A stretch of 64,000 nt of DNA from NCBI RefSeq assembly GCF_001632365.1, contig NW_024468577.1, forward strand, positions 1-64,000, read 5' to 3'. How positions within the stretch are numbered: position 1 is the first letter of the stretch; each line of letters starts with the position of its first letter. This document shows positions 35,329 through 46,861 of this stretch, one piece after another. The translations under genes were made by a program, and so were the position numbers. Under the pieces are notes generated by a model that saw only the letters and a program-made list of their open reading frames with translations, was not told the DNA's origin and did no database searches. Source of the DNA: Laetiporus sulphureus 93-53 (lineage: Eukaryota > Basidiomycota > Agaricomycetes > Polyporales > Laetiporaceae).

Positions 35329-36972
35329 ATGTCGACCACACGAACGGTTTCCTCCCTCAGTCCTCAATGGAACAGGATTCAGCAAGACGCCAAGTTAGAT
35401 GTTCAAACTGCGTTACCGGACGACGACTCCAAGCAGGAAGCTGCTAATGTCATCGACAAAGCGCTTAGTCAAGAAGACGACTTCAAGGACATCAAGAGGC
35501 TTGCGGACACGATCCGAGACATTAGAGCCGGCTTTATGGAGGTTGCCGGAGACCTCGCTCGACGCAATGTAATCAGAAGCGATCAAAAGCTCAGTCAGCT
35601 GAGCGATGAATGGCAGAAGTACATACAGGTATGCAATCATTGTGGGAGTCTCTCGGTGTAGCTAACGCAATGGGGCGATGTCTTGTTGTAGCGCTTTGAT
35701 GAAATAGTCCAGAATAGCCTTACGCAGGCAACTGATGCTGTTGTCATCTTGAAGAGTATGACATTTCTCCTGCCACTACGGTTGTTAACTTGCTGATGGT
35801 TGTGCCTATTACAGATTTATGCGCGGTATTTAACATTGTCAACGAAGGCGATGGAGAAGAACTGCGTCAGGAGCTTGAGGATCTCATAGAGGTTTGTCAT
35901 TCAAACTAACGTTAAGGCTAAATCAACTAACTTGCGTTCACTCAGACGGTCAAGGAGAAGGAAACGAAGGCACTTTCTTTCAACACTGACTTCAGCGTCA
36001 TCGCCGACAAGGTACACATATTCTCGGAACGGCTTGATGCTGCGTTAGGCCATACGGAAGAGCGCACTGCGAACGTTCTTGAAAGGGAAAGGGCTCACTT
36101 GGATGAACTTCGCAACAAACTTTCCGCGTGAGTCCATTTTCATCTTCATTCATCCTCCGGTCTGATGATCAGGTGTTTACGACATTTACGGACCACAGTT
36201 TGAATGATCGGGTAAGGATTCTGCTGCTCCTTGCGTGACGAGATAAATGTTCACATTCAAATGATTTGTCAGCTTCATGCACTGGCTATCGAGGTGGTTA
36301 CAGCGGTCGCCGGAGGGGTTGGCGCGGCCGTGACAGCCATTTTCACTCTCAGTCCAAGTGTTCTAATTTCCGCTGTGGTGCGTCGATAGCTTGCAGGATA
36401 TCTGCTTTCTGATCCAAAGTTGCACAGGGTTCCATTCTTTGGGCTGTACCCAATTGCGTTTCAATCTATGAGGTACGAAATGAGAGGGAGGGTCAGTAAT
36501 CTCACATTTTAGGTGGTGCAAAGATCATTGATTCTGATTGACCGGGACGTCAGCACTTCTGAAAGACATTGCACTATCAGAGCAGCAAATTAAAGAATTG
36601 GATGGCCGCCATCATCTTCTTGATACCGTCGAGAATGTCTCCGTCAAGATTAAAATTATCGCTAACATTTGGCAGACGGTCTGTATACCGGTTCAAAAAG
36701 CATGTTTGTACGAGCTGACAGACACACATGCTCCTAGATCCGCTTGGATTTACATGATATTCACGAGACATTGGGGCCGAGTGTAAGGAAAGGAGCCCGT
36801 TTGAATAAAGTAAGTATCCCTGCCCGTGTCATCCGTAAGCGAATGCAAATTGTCCCTAACACTTACGTAGTTCTTCATGGGCAAGCTGAAGAATGCACAG
36901 AAAGTCTATAACCGCCTCCTGGGGCTTCTCCGAACGTATGTTGAACAGGTCGGGCAGTGCCAGTGCACGTGA
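35329..36972 (+). CDS. Coiled-coil protein with candidate membrane hairpin, helical family member 2
   Basis: Starts at ATG 35329 (MSTTRTVSSLSPQW); exon 1 runs to 35628 and at least six short exons follow, ending at TGA 36970-36972. The N-terminal half is a helical bundle and coiled coil (RLADTIRDIRAGFMEVAGDL, then ERERAHLDELRNKL near 36085-36125). Next comes an apolar Gly/Ala/Val-rich stretch near 36290-36365 (VVTAVAGGVGAAVTAIF). A further coiled coil (SEQQIKELDG) and a C-terminal helix ending TYVEQVGQCQCT follow. Coiled coil, apolar hairpin, coiled coil is the layout of alpha-helical pore-forming proteins, so a membrane-acting defence protein is possible, but this is inference from layout only. 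Exon borders at 36360-36545 are unresolved. No signal peptide. Confidence 0.55.
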
Positions 36973-37589
36973 AGTGGTATGCCATTGGCATTGAATGCAG
37001 TCAGATACTTAAGCGATATCGAAACTACAGGTTGATTCGGGAATTACACAGTGGACTTGTATCTGTCGCTGTGACAGCTTTCATCTATCATCTATATGCA
37101 CTCCTGTTGTTCGGAATTGTCTGGGATCGGGCGAATGAGCGATAGTATGGATGATGCGTCATTTGAATGGACACACTAAGCAGCGAAAAACTATGTCTTG
37201 AAGCAGGGCAGCAGTTTTCGCTAAGTGCCTGCGTGACTCATTTGAGAAGCAGAAGTTTCCAAAATTGCACTGAAAGTGATTTTGGCCCACGTTAAGAGTC
37301 AAATGGGTGTGTTTCTGTGAGTCTAATCATCGAGCAGCAAACATCTAGAAAATTATGGTGCAGCCCCAGCATGAGCCGGCAGCCGCCACCTTCCTCAGGT
37401 CTCATGGGCGCAAGGAGTGAGACGCCGGTTAGGGCCACAAACGACTAGGCAATAGCTATCACAGGCAGTGACTTGTGCACCGAGCACTTATGCAATAGAC
37501 TCCGAGTCGCCCGCGCCAACTTGAACGCTGGACGACGTTGACTTCAACTCTGCTTACACGGCTTCTCCTGCTATGGACGAAACGAGTCC

Positions 37590-37680
37590 GCGGCGCGGCG
37601 CAAGTCATCTGTATCCTTGTTCATCGATGCCTTCGGCACCTTGATAAACAAGCCCGCCTCTACACGGCAGACGTGATGTG
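37590..37680 (+). pseudogene. Fragment of the Ser/Pro-rich gene (42065 type)
   Basis: CGGCGCAAGTCATCTGTATCC, AACAAGCCCGCCTC and CGGCAGACG appear in the same order and spacing as in exon 1 of the 42065 gene (CGGCGCAAGTCATCCGTATCC, AGCAAGCCCGCCTC, CGGCAGACG). The rest of the gene is absent. Confidence 0.75.
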
Positions 37681-37976
37681 ACTTCATTCGCTCTGAAATT
37701 GAATGCTGTTGGCTTGTGATCGGTGCATGTGAGGCCATCTGCTACTGCATCGGTATCATTAACCTCTCGACTTGAATCGTGTGCCTGCACATGATTATCG
37801 CGGGACGGGAACATCGGGGACTTGTTGATCGACGGAACTTTCAGACCTTTTTTGCATCAAACATTCGTGCTCGGTGTCCTTTGTTGCTCAATAATTTGAA
37901 TGTAGATCACGTTCATCAGGAAAACTCAAATTGACTTGTGGCTCGAGAACCTCCTTTCTGACTTGTTCTCGCTTGT

Positions 37977-37996
37977 TTTGGCTTGTACAAGCCAAA
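37977..37996. promoter_or_regulatory. Perfect 20-bp palindrome upstream of the chimeric gene
   Basis: TTTGGCTTGT is followed at once by its exact reverse complement. It lies about 440 bp before the ATG at 38439 amid several CTTGTT words. It could be a dimeric-factor site; there is no direct evidence. Confidence 0.35.
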
Positions 37997-38438
37997 TAAG
38001 CACACGATAAGAAGCTCGCCTCGCAATGTGGAGAAAAGTCCAAAACAAGGAGGTCCTGAGACTTTCTCGGACTTCCTGTCTTATTTGGTGATGGCAAGCG
38101 GATAAAAGGATGATAAGCCAGATTTGAGTTTTCCTGATGACTTATGGAGGCACCGAAGAATCTGCCAGCAAATTGCGACCGCCAAGTATACATATAGCGT
38201 TCAGGGTGCACACATCGGTCCGCATTGTGTCCTCCTATCGTGGCAGATCTCATGGCAGGTATGAATTGCTGGCTTCTTGATCGCATATAGCACATGCTCC
38301 GATTTCCATGCCATGCTGCGTGCGCATGCCCGACACGGGCCGGACAAAGGAATCGGGCTCGGATCGTAGCTGGGGAATGGCTCATTGGTCCAGTGATTGT
38401 GAAGCACGTTCATCCTCACCCCTCTTGCCCGTGTCCTC

Positions 38439-41029
38439 ATGAGCTCTCTCCCGCTTGGAATCTACATCATTTTGAACGTCGCTCACTGTAACAGGGCAAG
38501 CCTTCCGAGCAGTGACGACAAAGATCATGTCACATGTAGAATTCCCAAGGAGATCGTGCCGATTGAGCAGGTAGTATTCGCGCACTTTTCCAATGAATTC
38601 GACGGTGCTGAGCGAGGCTGAAGTGGGAAATCACTCCATCAGCTAGAAACCCACCTAATTGCCAGCGATACACGATAAAGAATGTGAAGCACGGCAATTA
38701 CGCTGCCTTCGCGTTCAATCCTGCGCGTGGTACGCCTGTGTTTGGGAGTCGCACCGAGAGGTGGTGGGTTATCACACGCATCGATACGGGCCAAGAGTCA
38801 TTTGAGAAGAACGCTTACAGGTATGTGTCTCGCGTAGATTACTCCGATCTTGACAAGTGCATTGAGAACATACGCCGCAGCATCGCGTGCTACGATGGCC
38901 AGTCGGATCTCTCGTGGACACTCATGGAGGGAGCGGACGAAACACCAGTAAGCGCGGCTTACAATCCTTCTAAATGCTGTGTTGCTCACACCTGAGTCAG
39001 ATAGAGCTGCATCCGTTCACGAAGAGCCAGCGATCGCTTTGGTGGGTGCGTTCGGCGTCCTCACTGTCCCGCTATGAACGACCGCAGTATATTGATCGAC
39101 GTTTAGATCATCCCGCGATCTCAGCCCGAGGTCTCGTCGGAGATATCAAAGCCAGCTCCTCCTCATGATCGATCAACATCACAGTCATTAAGGACTGGGT
39201 AACGACTTTCCAATCGTATTCCGTCCTTATCTTACAGTCTGATCTCTTGCAGTGCACAGGAAACGGTTGCAAATAATGATAATGTTATATCTGAATCGAC
39301 GCGCCAACCACAATACACCGCACTGCAATCCAACAAGGCAGTGAGATCGAAAACAGTGGACGAAACCGTAGCACCTACTCAGGACCGTCAGCTAGCTGGA
39401 ACTGGCATGCGCATACCTCATGGTCGATCACAGTCATTAAGGACTGGGTAATTGTTTCCTCGGTGTACTCAGTCCTTATCTTAAAGTCTGATCTCTTGCA
39501 GTGCACAGGAAACGGTTGCGAATAATGCTAATGGTATTTCTGAATGGACGAGCCAACTACAATTTACCACGCTGCAGCCCACCAGGGCAGTGACACCGAA
39601 ACCGGTGGACCAAACCGTAGCACCTACTCAGGACCATCAGATAGCTGGAACTGGCATGCGCATACCTCATGATCGATCACAGTCATTAAGGACTGGGTAA
39701 TGTTTCTTCAGTACACTCCGTCCTTATCTTAAAGTCTGATCTCTTGCAGTGCACAGGAAACGGTTGCGAATAATGCTAATGGTATTTCTGAATGGACGCG
39801 CCAACCACAATCTACAGCGCTGCAGTCCACCAGGGCAGTGACACCGAAACCGGTGGAACAAACCGTAGCACCTGCCCAGGACCATCAGATAGCTGGAACT
39901 GGCATGTGCATACCTCATGACCCGAAGACGACAAAGACGACGAAGGCGTACGAGGACGTCAGCGTGCTCTCGCAGACGATCCGGAACGTCAGAGCCAATT
40001 GCCTCAGGATCGCGCGTGATGTCATCGCATTCGATAGTGCGGAGATCAGGAACACAGGCGGCGCGGTTATCCAGTTAGGAAAGGAATGGCAACAGTATAT
40101 GAAGGTGCGTGAGGATTGTCGCAATTCATTGGCACTGCGCTAATCAAGGTGGGATATACTGTAGGTCTTCGATGATGCGGTTCAGTACAGCCAAGCGCAG
40201 GCGGTTCAGGTTCTTGTCATAATGCGAAGTGCGGCAATTTCATCATCATCACTATTGTCAAACTGATGCTGGAACCTACTACAGACATGAGTTCGGTTTT
40301 CGGTGAGGTCGAGCAAGGTGACCGAAACGATCTGCGCCTGGAGCTGGAGAGTTTCATTTCGGTTTGTCATACAAAACCAAACTGATCAGATGATGGTACT
40401 CAAACGTTTGACTAATACCTTCAGCAGATGAAGGACAAGCAGGATGACGTCGCCGGGGTGGTCATGAGATTCAATGAACTCGATGGGATTTCCTCCATGG
40501 TCCGTCGAGTAGTGCAGAACTTCCTAGATGGGGATATAGGCAATCGTACCCAAGATTCCACTTGTGAACGTTTGTTGCTCTGACTGACCGGAACTTCAGC
40601 GTGCCAGAACATCAGTTCAAACGCAAGTCGCTATGAAGGTCGGATTCGTCGCCACGAAATGAAGAAGTTCCGTCAGGATTTGGGAGAAACGAAGGCCGCC
40701 ATCGCCGACATTTCTTTCAAGACGAATTTCATCGTCAATATTTGGCAGACGGTCAGCGTGCGCTTTTCCACTGCATGTCTTTCGCTGACCATATACCAAC
40801 CAGATCAACTCGGATATGCGTGCGATTTATACTAACGTGCGTCCTAAATCCGAGGGCAATCATATGTTCACGAAGGCAAGTTTACCACTCTGTCCTGCCG
40901 GATAGTGAACTTAGCAATGTGCTCATACTCGCGTAGCTTGTCGTCAAGAAGCTCAGCGACGCAAATAATCACCTCGTATGGTTCCTTGAAACTTACGTTG
41001 AGCAGGTTCGGGCAGTGGATATGGAGTGA
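38439..41029 (+). CDS. Chimera: beta-trefoil, amplified linker exons, helical module (helical family member 3)
   Basis: Exons 38439-38570, 38624-38820, 38881-38947 and 39001-39045 form a full trefoil cassette (MSSLPLGIYIILN; RYTIKNVKHG; LSWTLMEGADETP; QRSLWW). A 61-nt intron leads in phase 0 to exon 39107-39198. Amplified linker exons follow at 39253-39447, 39502-39696 and from 39750; the last continues into the helical module to 40104. Further exons run to TGA 41027-41029. Every join traced up to 40104 keeps frame. The helical part matches the 35329 gene (SQTIRNVRANCLRIARDVIA against ADTIRDIRAGFMEVAGDLA; end TYVEQV), but the apolar hairpin region seems to be missing. Separate genes are possible, but only about 10 bp part the trefoil's read-through stop from the first repeat, and no start codon exists for a second gene. 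Confidence 0.6.
39107..39911 (+). repeat. Tandem exon-intron repeat, about 249 bp period, three full copies plus a diverged first unit
   Basis: The block CAGTCATTAAGGACTGGG, a 53-54 nt intron (GTAA...TCTCTTGCAG) and a 195-nt exon starting TGCACAGGAAACGGTTGC recurs with starts at 39182, 39431 and 39680. The exon is 65 codons and symmetric in phase, so copy number can change without breaking the frame. Coding words shared by the copies include QETVANN, VAPTQD, AGTGM and IPHDRSQSLRTG. The last copy lacks the splice end and runs into the helical module. Confidence 0.9.
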
Positions 41030-42064
41030 TACGCCGTCGGCATCACTGCATGCAGTCGGATTGAACCTGGTCTGTCGCGCGCTTCTCAATGCAATTGCAT
41101 GCAATGTGACATCCATCATTATCCAGAGTAGTCTATATTTACTGCTGTTATCCTGTGGTCTAGTCTGATCTGGAATTCATGACGCGCGAGGCTTAGCGAC
41201 AATCATTGGACCACTTTCGGTGGGATCCGGGCAGAGAACGCTGCGAGTACTTCAGGACTCATCTTCGCAACAGCGAGCAGGAAGCTGCGAGTCTCGATAC
41301 GAATAGCCGATAAGCCACAAGAATGAGGCTGATAGTCCTGTACTGTTCGTATAAATGCTAGGTACATTCCTGAACCAGTTTTCATGACAGGAAGCTCGAA
41401 TGCAGTTGTCGCTTCCAAGTTGGCGCCGCAGGCTATGAGGGAAATTGATGAGCCACGTGAATTAGGCGTGGATTGTTGATGCGTTGTTTGGATTGCATGT
41501 TCCCCAAGCGAGAGCTGTGCGCGTTCGTTCCTCCTCCCGCCGACAGCGTTCACCCACGACCTTGAGCCGCAGCCGTCATCCACGCAGCACTTAAAGTCCC
41601 CTCCTCCTCCTCCTCCTCCTCCTCCTCCTCGCTCTTTGCGGTGCAGTCCCTTCGTACCAGTTGCCATCAGTTGTCGATCGTGTTTCGTCCAGACTCCACA
41701 GCCCAACCGCGCCTGTCCTGTCTGCAATCCCAATTATCCTCCCGGATCATAGTAAGTTCCGTGTCGAGAGATATCCGCACGCGTGCATCGCCAGGTAGCT
41801 GAAACTGTCGTCTCTCGACGCCCGCTCCCTCCTCTCCTTCGGCGCTCCGCCACAATAACACCATTCTCTGCCACTCTCCAGCGACCCGACACGCACAGCG
41901 CTGCTGACCGTAGCCTGGTGCTGACCTCCTCGTCCTCCTAAACCCCACTGCCCGATTGCTTCCGATCTCCCTTGTCTGCTCCTACCTAACCACCACTTAC
42001 CTCTACCCCACCTGGTTCACTTGTACCTAGTCAACTATCTTAGTAACTGTTCGATTAGACCGAT
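41030..42064. other. Promoter/5' UTR region of the Ser/Pro-rich gene
   Basis: 1.0 kb. A CTC trinucleotide run lies at 41599-41630, and pyrimidine-rich stretches lead up to the ATG at 42065, typical of a basidiomycete 5' leader. The 176-aa minus frame across this region owes its Gly run to the CTC repeat and is not supported. Confidence 0.55.
41599..41630 (+). repeat. CTC trinucleotide microsatellite
   Basis: About ten CTC units in a row, roughly 435 bp upstream of the ATG at 42065. Confidence 0.95.
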
Positions 42065-43073
42065 ATGTCGACGTCCTATTCTTCTCTGTTTGCCTCCGGC
42101 TTGTTTGCCCCTCTCCCACATGATTACGCCCCTCCACTCGACCCCACCACACCGCGCCAGGCGTTCACACCTCTCCCATCTTCCTTCTCCCTAACAGGCC
42201 TCAACGAAAGCTCTGATGGCAGCGTCGTCCAAAGCTCTATGCAGACCCACATCGCACCACCCGCTGCAGAGGCGCCGCGCCCGAACATGCGGCGGCGCAA
42301 GTCATCCGTATCCACGTCGATCAACCCCTCTGCCGCCCTGAAGAGCAAGCCCGCCTCCGCGCGGCAGACGATGCTCGTGTCGCGCGCGCGCTCGGGCAGT
42401 GTGCACGATGCCCATGCTCCTGGGCACGGGCAGACGCAGTCGGTGCCGCATGTAGCTGGCGTGGGGCTGCCATCGAGGGTCGGCTCATCAGTGGGTGGTC
42501 AGCTGGCAAGAACGAGAAGTGGGAGTGTAGGCGGGCATATCGCTCGGTGAGTCGCGTTTCTGGTGGCTATATGCGCCCTGGTGTGCTGATGGCTACCCCC
42601 ACGTTAGCCTCCGCCGCCTCCCGCGCAGAGCTGCGCCGCCCCTCCCTGCCCCGCCACCGAACGCGCCCCTGCCCGCACTCCCGCCATCATCCTCTCACGC
42701 ACACACGTTCTCCACGTCCTCCACCGCATCCGTGTCCACGCCCGACCAGCCAGCACCTTCCCTCGTCCTCCCGCTCCCGACGATCGCAACACCGCCGAAG
42801 CGTCCCGCTCTCCGGCGCGCATACACAGCAGATTCGGTCTCGTCCCCGCTGCTCACGCCGTCTGCGTCTGAGCTCGCCGCGGAGATGCAGGGCGAGTTTG
42901 AGTATGGGTATGGGTTCCCGAGCGTGCCGTCCACGCCGGGTCTGGGTGGGTACGAGCCTGCGGTGAGGGAGCGCGAGGGGCTGGGCACGGGTTTGGAGAC
43001 GGGCGTGCAGATGGACTACCCGAGCCCGGTTGAGGGTCCGGGGTGTGCGTTTGAGGCGAGGATGGAGGAGTGA
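42065..43073 (+). CDS. Ser/Pro-rich protein of unknown function, paralog 1
   Basis: Two exons, 42065-42546 and 42608-43073 (61-nt intron, phase 2), about 315 aa. Conserved with the gene at 48545-49467: the start MSTSYSSLFASGLFAPLP, the basic patch RRRKSSVSTSI, the repeat-like ARTRSGSVGGHIAR just before the intron, RLPRRAAPPLPAPPPNAPLP just after it, the KRPALRRAYTADS motif and the tail MDYPSP. The product is low in predicted fold and rich in Ser, Pro and Arg, with RxxS/SP sites that look like kinase targets. This suggests a disordered regulatory protein, but I recognise no family. GC content is clearly higher than in the flanking trefoil genes. The (CTC)n-bearing 5' region may be its leader. 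Confidence 0.8.
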
Positions 43074-44501
43074 GGTGCGGGTGTATGCGGCCTGGAGAGC
43101 GGTGATGCTTGGTGCTTGTTCTTGGTGATTATCCTTTAGATTTTTTGGAGCCTGAAGCGTACGTGGTGATCAGTGATCACGATGGATCTTGCATTGGAAG
43201 TCGATGTATGCGTCTGCGTTCGTCCTAGGTACGTGGGCCTGGTGTGTCGCCTGAGGAGTGCTGCTAATTTGTGCATCGATGCAGGCTGTCATATTCTTTG
43301 GTGCTTGTGGTCCTTCACCCTGACTCCGTCCATCCGACCTGCGTCAGGCTAACCTTCAGAAATGTCTTGCAATGCTCTCCCCTCCGCCTCCACGTCAGCA
43401 ATCCCCTTATCCCCCCTCAATCATGCCTCTATTCGAACTTAGAGGAGCTCATCTCGGAGTTCCAACTAATATTCTTGATCAGTCATCCGAGACTCGCGGA
43501 CTCCTTCACACGGACTCCTTTATCTCGTATTCCTGCTAAGCGCACTTGGTCGCCTCGCAGCTGCCTTATACATCTCATGAATCTTGTACGCTCTACATAC
43601 ATTTTGACAAGCCCCGCGACTGCGGTTGCGTAACTAACATTTGCACCGTCGCGGCCTTTCCCATGGCCATGGCCCGGACGCTGTTCTTAATGTACACGCA
43701 CGTGTTGATATAGTACTTCCCCGGCGGTAGTAGTAGAAGAATTGAACATCTTGCTATACTGTAGTCGTCACCATACGCAGGCGTATGAGTCACGTACACG
43801 TACGCAAGTACATATATACTCACCCATGTACTTCCACACGGACATAATATTCTGAATGCGTAATCGATTGCTTCCGTGAGTAAAAAACAAAACGCTGGTC
43901 GACGCACTGCAGCGTTCTGTGTTTGTGAATTTGGTCCGACCTTCTCATCTGGCTGATGTCAGGCCACAGTAGGCAGGACGCATGCGACTGCACTCGGCAC
44001 AGTAGTGACGATAATTGTATTGACGATTAGCGTGTCAGCTGGATCGACTGGGAAGTACACAGTTAGAAGGAAAAGTCTGCAGTGATCGTCTCGACTGAAA
44101 TAGACAAACTCCGAGTAGGGACATAAAGATGTGAGAAACTTGATCCTGACGAAACGCGGTCGTTTCAGCAGTGCGAGCAATGGTGACGGTCGATCGTCGA
44201 TGTCTATTCAATTATGTGCATGATTGACATGCGATGCACGGGATGAACGTATGTACATACATATATAACGTCTATCTACCCTGTTACTTCCGTGTGAACA
44301 TGCAATGTCCAATTTTTGACTTCGGAAAGCAGCCAGCGGTCTTGTACGCCGCCGTAACTGAACGTAGATATTGCGAGTGATCCAAAGCACATACAATACT
44401 ATGAATCACCGCAGCCTTCCGAATCTTGCCGTCAATGAAACCAATGCAGTCTGAAGAGATACATCAGCAATTAAGCTTGGATGATTAACGATGCAAAGAA
44501 T
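43074..44501. other. Intergenic, 1.4 kb
   Basis: 3' flank of the Ser/Pro-rich gene and then AT-richer sequence up to the 3' end of the trefoil-LEA gene. No supported gene. Confidence 0.5.
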
Positions 44502-46861
44502 TTATCGCGCACTTGAATTCGATATCGTGCAGGTTGTACGTAAGCCCCTGCAGTATGAACCGGTCGATTCTGTGCGATAATCACCGAGCTCAGCTGTTGT
44601 CTTGTGAGAGACATGGATCCGCTGCAAACTCACCGCAGAGTGGCAGACTTGACTTTGACATCCAGGAATGCTTCGCCGCCGCAAGCTAGCTGGATCGTCT
44701 TCACAAAGTCTGCAACAAGCCATGCATGCGGGACCCGCGGACTGGTCTGCTTCTCCTTCGGCTGTCCGAAGAAGGTCAGTTGAAAGTCCCGCAGACCAAG
44801 GACCCGACGTACCGGAATGATGAAATTCCGCGCCTTTTTATTCTGAGACCAGAAACGATGTTTCACGCTGGCGATATGCGCGCCCTTGACAAAGCAGTCG
44901 AGCTCGATATCGCGTATCTCCAAGGTCGCGTCGAGGGGGTTCTCTGTGCCAGTGCACACATCAGCGTTACGGTGCCGTCACCCGCGGTGGGGTTAGGGGA
45001 AACGTACCGATGTCAAACGAGAACGAGACCCGGCGCTGTAACAATGCGGCAACAGCGCTGATGTGGATGTCCACGTGGTGTATGAATTGCATGCCTATCC
45101 CCGATATGCGTGTGTCGACGTCGAAGCGCGGAAGGTTCACAAGGTTGCCGCAGATGTTGGCGCTCATGCTCTCTATGCTGAGCGTGATGGGCAGGTCGCG
45201 CGAGGTCGTGAAATATTGGTCCATCAAGTTCTGAACCTCTTGGTTGGCGGGACTGAGAGGACGATATTGCCACTGGACGTTCATCGTGTTCGTGTCAGGA
45301 AGGAGTTGTAGATTCTATCAAAGCCACTATTTAATGTGATGTTGTGATGCGAATGCACAAAGCAGACCTTGGCGTGTCCTGTGCCAATCTGACGAGCCGG
45401 AATCGGGCATAAGTCGCATGACTTGCATCAACGAATGAAAGAAGGGAGCACCTTGGTCTGACCAATGTACACTCCAACAGAAATTGTCGCCATAGTGGTA
45501 AACACCGAGGCATTGACAATGTTCACTGTGACTCTTGACTTCATGTACGGCCCATGATCGTCATCGGCACTGCCCGTGATTCGGAAATCACATAGCGTCA
45601 CTCTTTCTCTGAACGAACGAAGACCTTCAAAGAGTGAGTTGCACAAGCTTGATCGTGCAGGGCCTTAGGCAGTGCATTACCTTTAAAAGTGAAGTTCTTC
45701 TTCCATGCATGCCGATAGGTATATTGTCGGTCAGGAGAGCTTTCGGGAGTTTCTTCTGCGTAGTATTTGAACTTGTAGATCTCCAAGGAGACTTGCACAT
45801 CATCGTCACGTACAACCGTCGATGCGAACGATGCGAACCTGTGACACAGCATGATTCACCACATGGACACAACTAAACGTAGCTGACGCACGCGTTTGTG
45901 TCATCTGCCCTCAGAGTACCGAAAAGAATGTGGCCATTTGTTTTGAATTCACCTTCGACTTGCACTTCAGCAATGACTTCACTGTGAAATACGATTAAGA
46001 GAGGCTCTGGGAATTCTAGCACGGTGTTTGGAGGCAGTGCTATCCACTCAAACTGCACGTGGAGGTACTGTGTGTCCGCTCTGTGGAGCATGGGTCAGAA
46101 GGGAAATAGCCAAGGAGTTGATAAAGACACACGTCTGTTCGACTGAGCGCAACGACAGAATCGACCTGTCCGTGAAGGGAAATGGTCGTTTTGGCAGAGG
46201 AGGGTACGGCGCGATCTGGATTTTTTAATCAGAAGCTGGATAAAGTGCCGTTGAATAGGTAGTCACCTTCCATAGGGAGCGACGATCTCGTGCAAAAGGA
46301 TGAAGTTCAATCTGTTCCGAAAATAAGAGGGGATACAATCGTTGAATTCCCAGCACTCACGGGTGTATTGTCTCCTTCATCTGGAAGCGTCCAGGATAGA
46401 CCAGAGTGATGGTAACAGACGATACTTGAACGTCCCGTCAGGGTAGAAACAGATGAAATGGGATACCACCGTACCTGTATGTATCCTCGCCATATTGATT
46501 GGAGTCCATCTCGGTAACGACCCACCAGCCCTCCCCTCGGCTTCCAAACACAGGCGAAGCGACCTCTGGATTCATCTCAAATGAGGCATATTGATTATAC
46601 TTCACGTTCCTAATTGTATAGCGTCCGCCGTTCTGTGATTCCGAGGGTTGGATTTCCCACTTTGGAACCATTGCCCGTCAGCGAAGCAAAACGAAGATGC
46701 TGTGCGTATCAGACCTGCTCCGCGTCCATAGTCCTTCTGGGGATCTTGCAAGTCACGCTGGCTTTTTCATCGTCATTCGGAAGGTTTGCTCGGTTGTAGC
46801 AGGCGAGGTTAGTTATGGTGTAAATACCGGGAGACAGACTTCTGAGGCTGGGCCAGACCAT
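44502..46861 (-). CDS. Beta-trefoil / LEA-2 (DUF3712)-like fusion protein 2
   Basis: Minus strand. Trefoil exons: 46715-46861 (MVWPSLRSLSPGIYTITN), 46475-46659 (opens with W; RYTIRNVKYNQY, WWVVTEMD), 46361-46424 (LSWTLPDEGDNTP) and 46267-46311 (IELHPFARDRRSLWK). Exon 5 starts at 46215 in phase 0 (IAPYPPLPKRPFPF). The C-terminal region holds FEWIALPPNTVLEFPEPLL, EIYKFKYYAEETPESSP, TISVGVYIGQTKV, HISAVAALLQRRVSFSFDIG and ENPLDATLEIRDIELDCF: repeated beta-sandwich strands of LEA-2/DUF3712 type (pattern call). The last exon after LDVKVKSATLR ends at 44502. ATG 46861 is the first ATG in frame; it adds nine residues compared with sister genes. About 550-600 aa. No signal peptide. Role unknown. Confidence 0.78.

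Larger units (their letters stand above)
36973..38438. other. Intergenic with decayed gene fragment and palindrome
   Basis: Contains a fragment of the Ser/Pro-rich gene (37590-37680) and a perfect 20-bp palindrome (37977-37996). The last 250 bp resembles the flank upstream of the trefoil-LEA gene at 53152 (TATCGTGGCAGAT, ACATGCTC, CCATGCTG, GCGCATG in order), so this is a shared promoter. Confidence 0.6.

Noticed and set aside
37888..38385. 165-aa open frame on the minus strand
   Set aside because: It covers the promoter shared with the 53152 gene, has no domain features and no introns. Likely chance.
39166..39168. In-frame TGA that would end the trefoil gene with a SSSS tail
   Set aside because: Reading through exon 4 without splicing gives this stop, but sister genes all splice after SLW, and splicing here too opens a frame that continues into the repeats. 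Kept only as the alternative model.
41203..41733. 176-aa minus-strand frame with a poly-Gly run
   Set aside because: The Gly run is the CTC microsatellite read backwards, and the frame lies in the 5' region of the 42065 gene.
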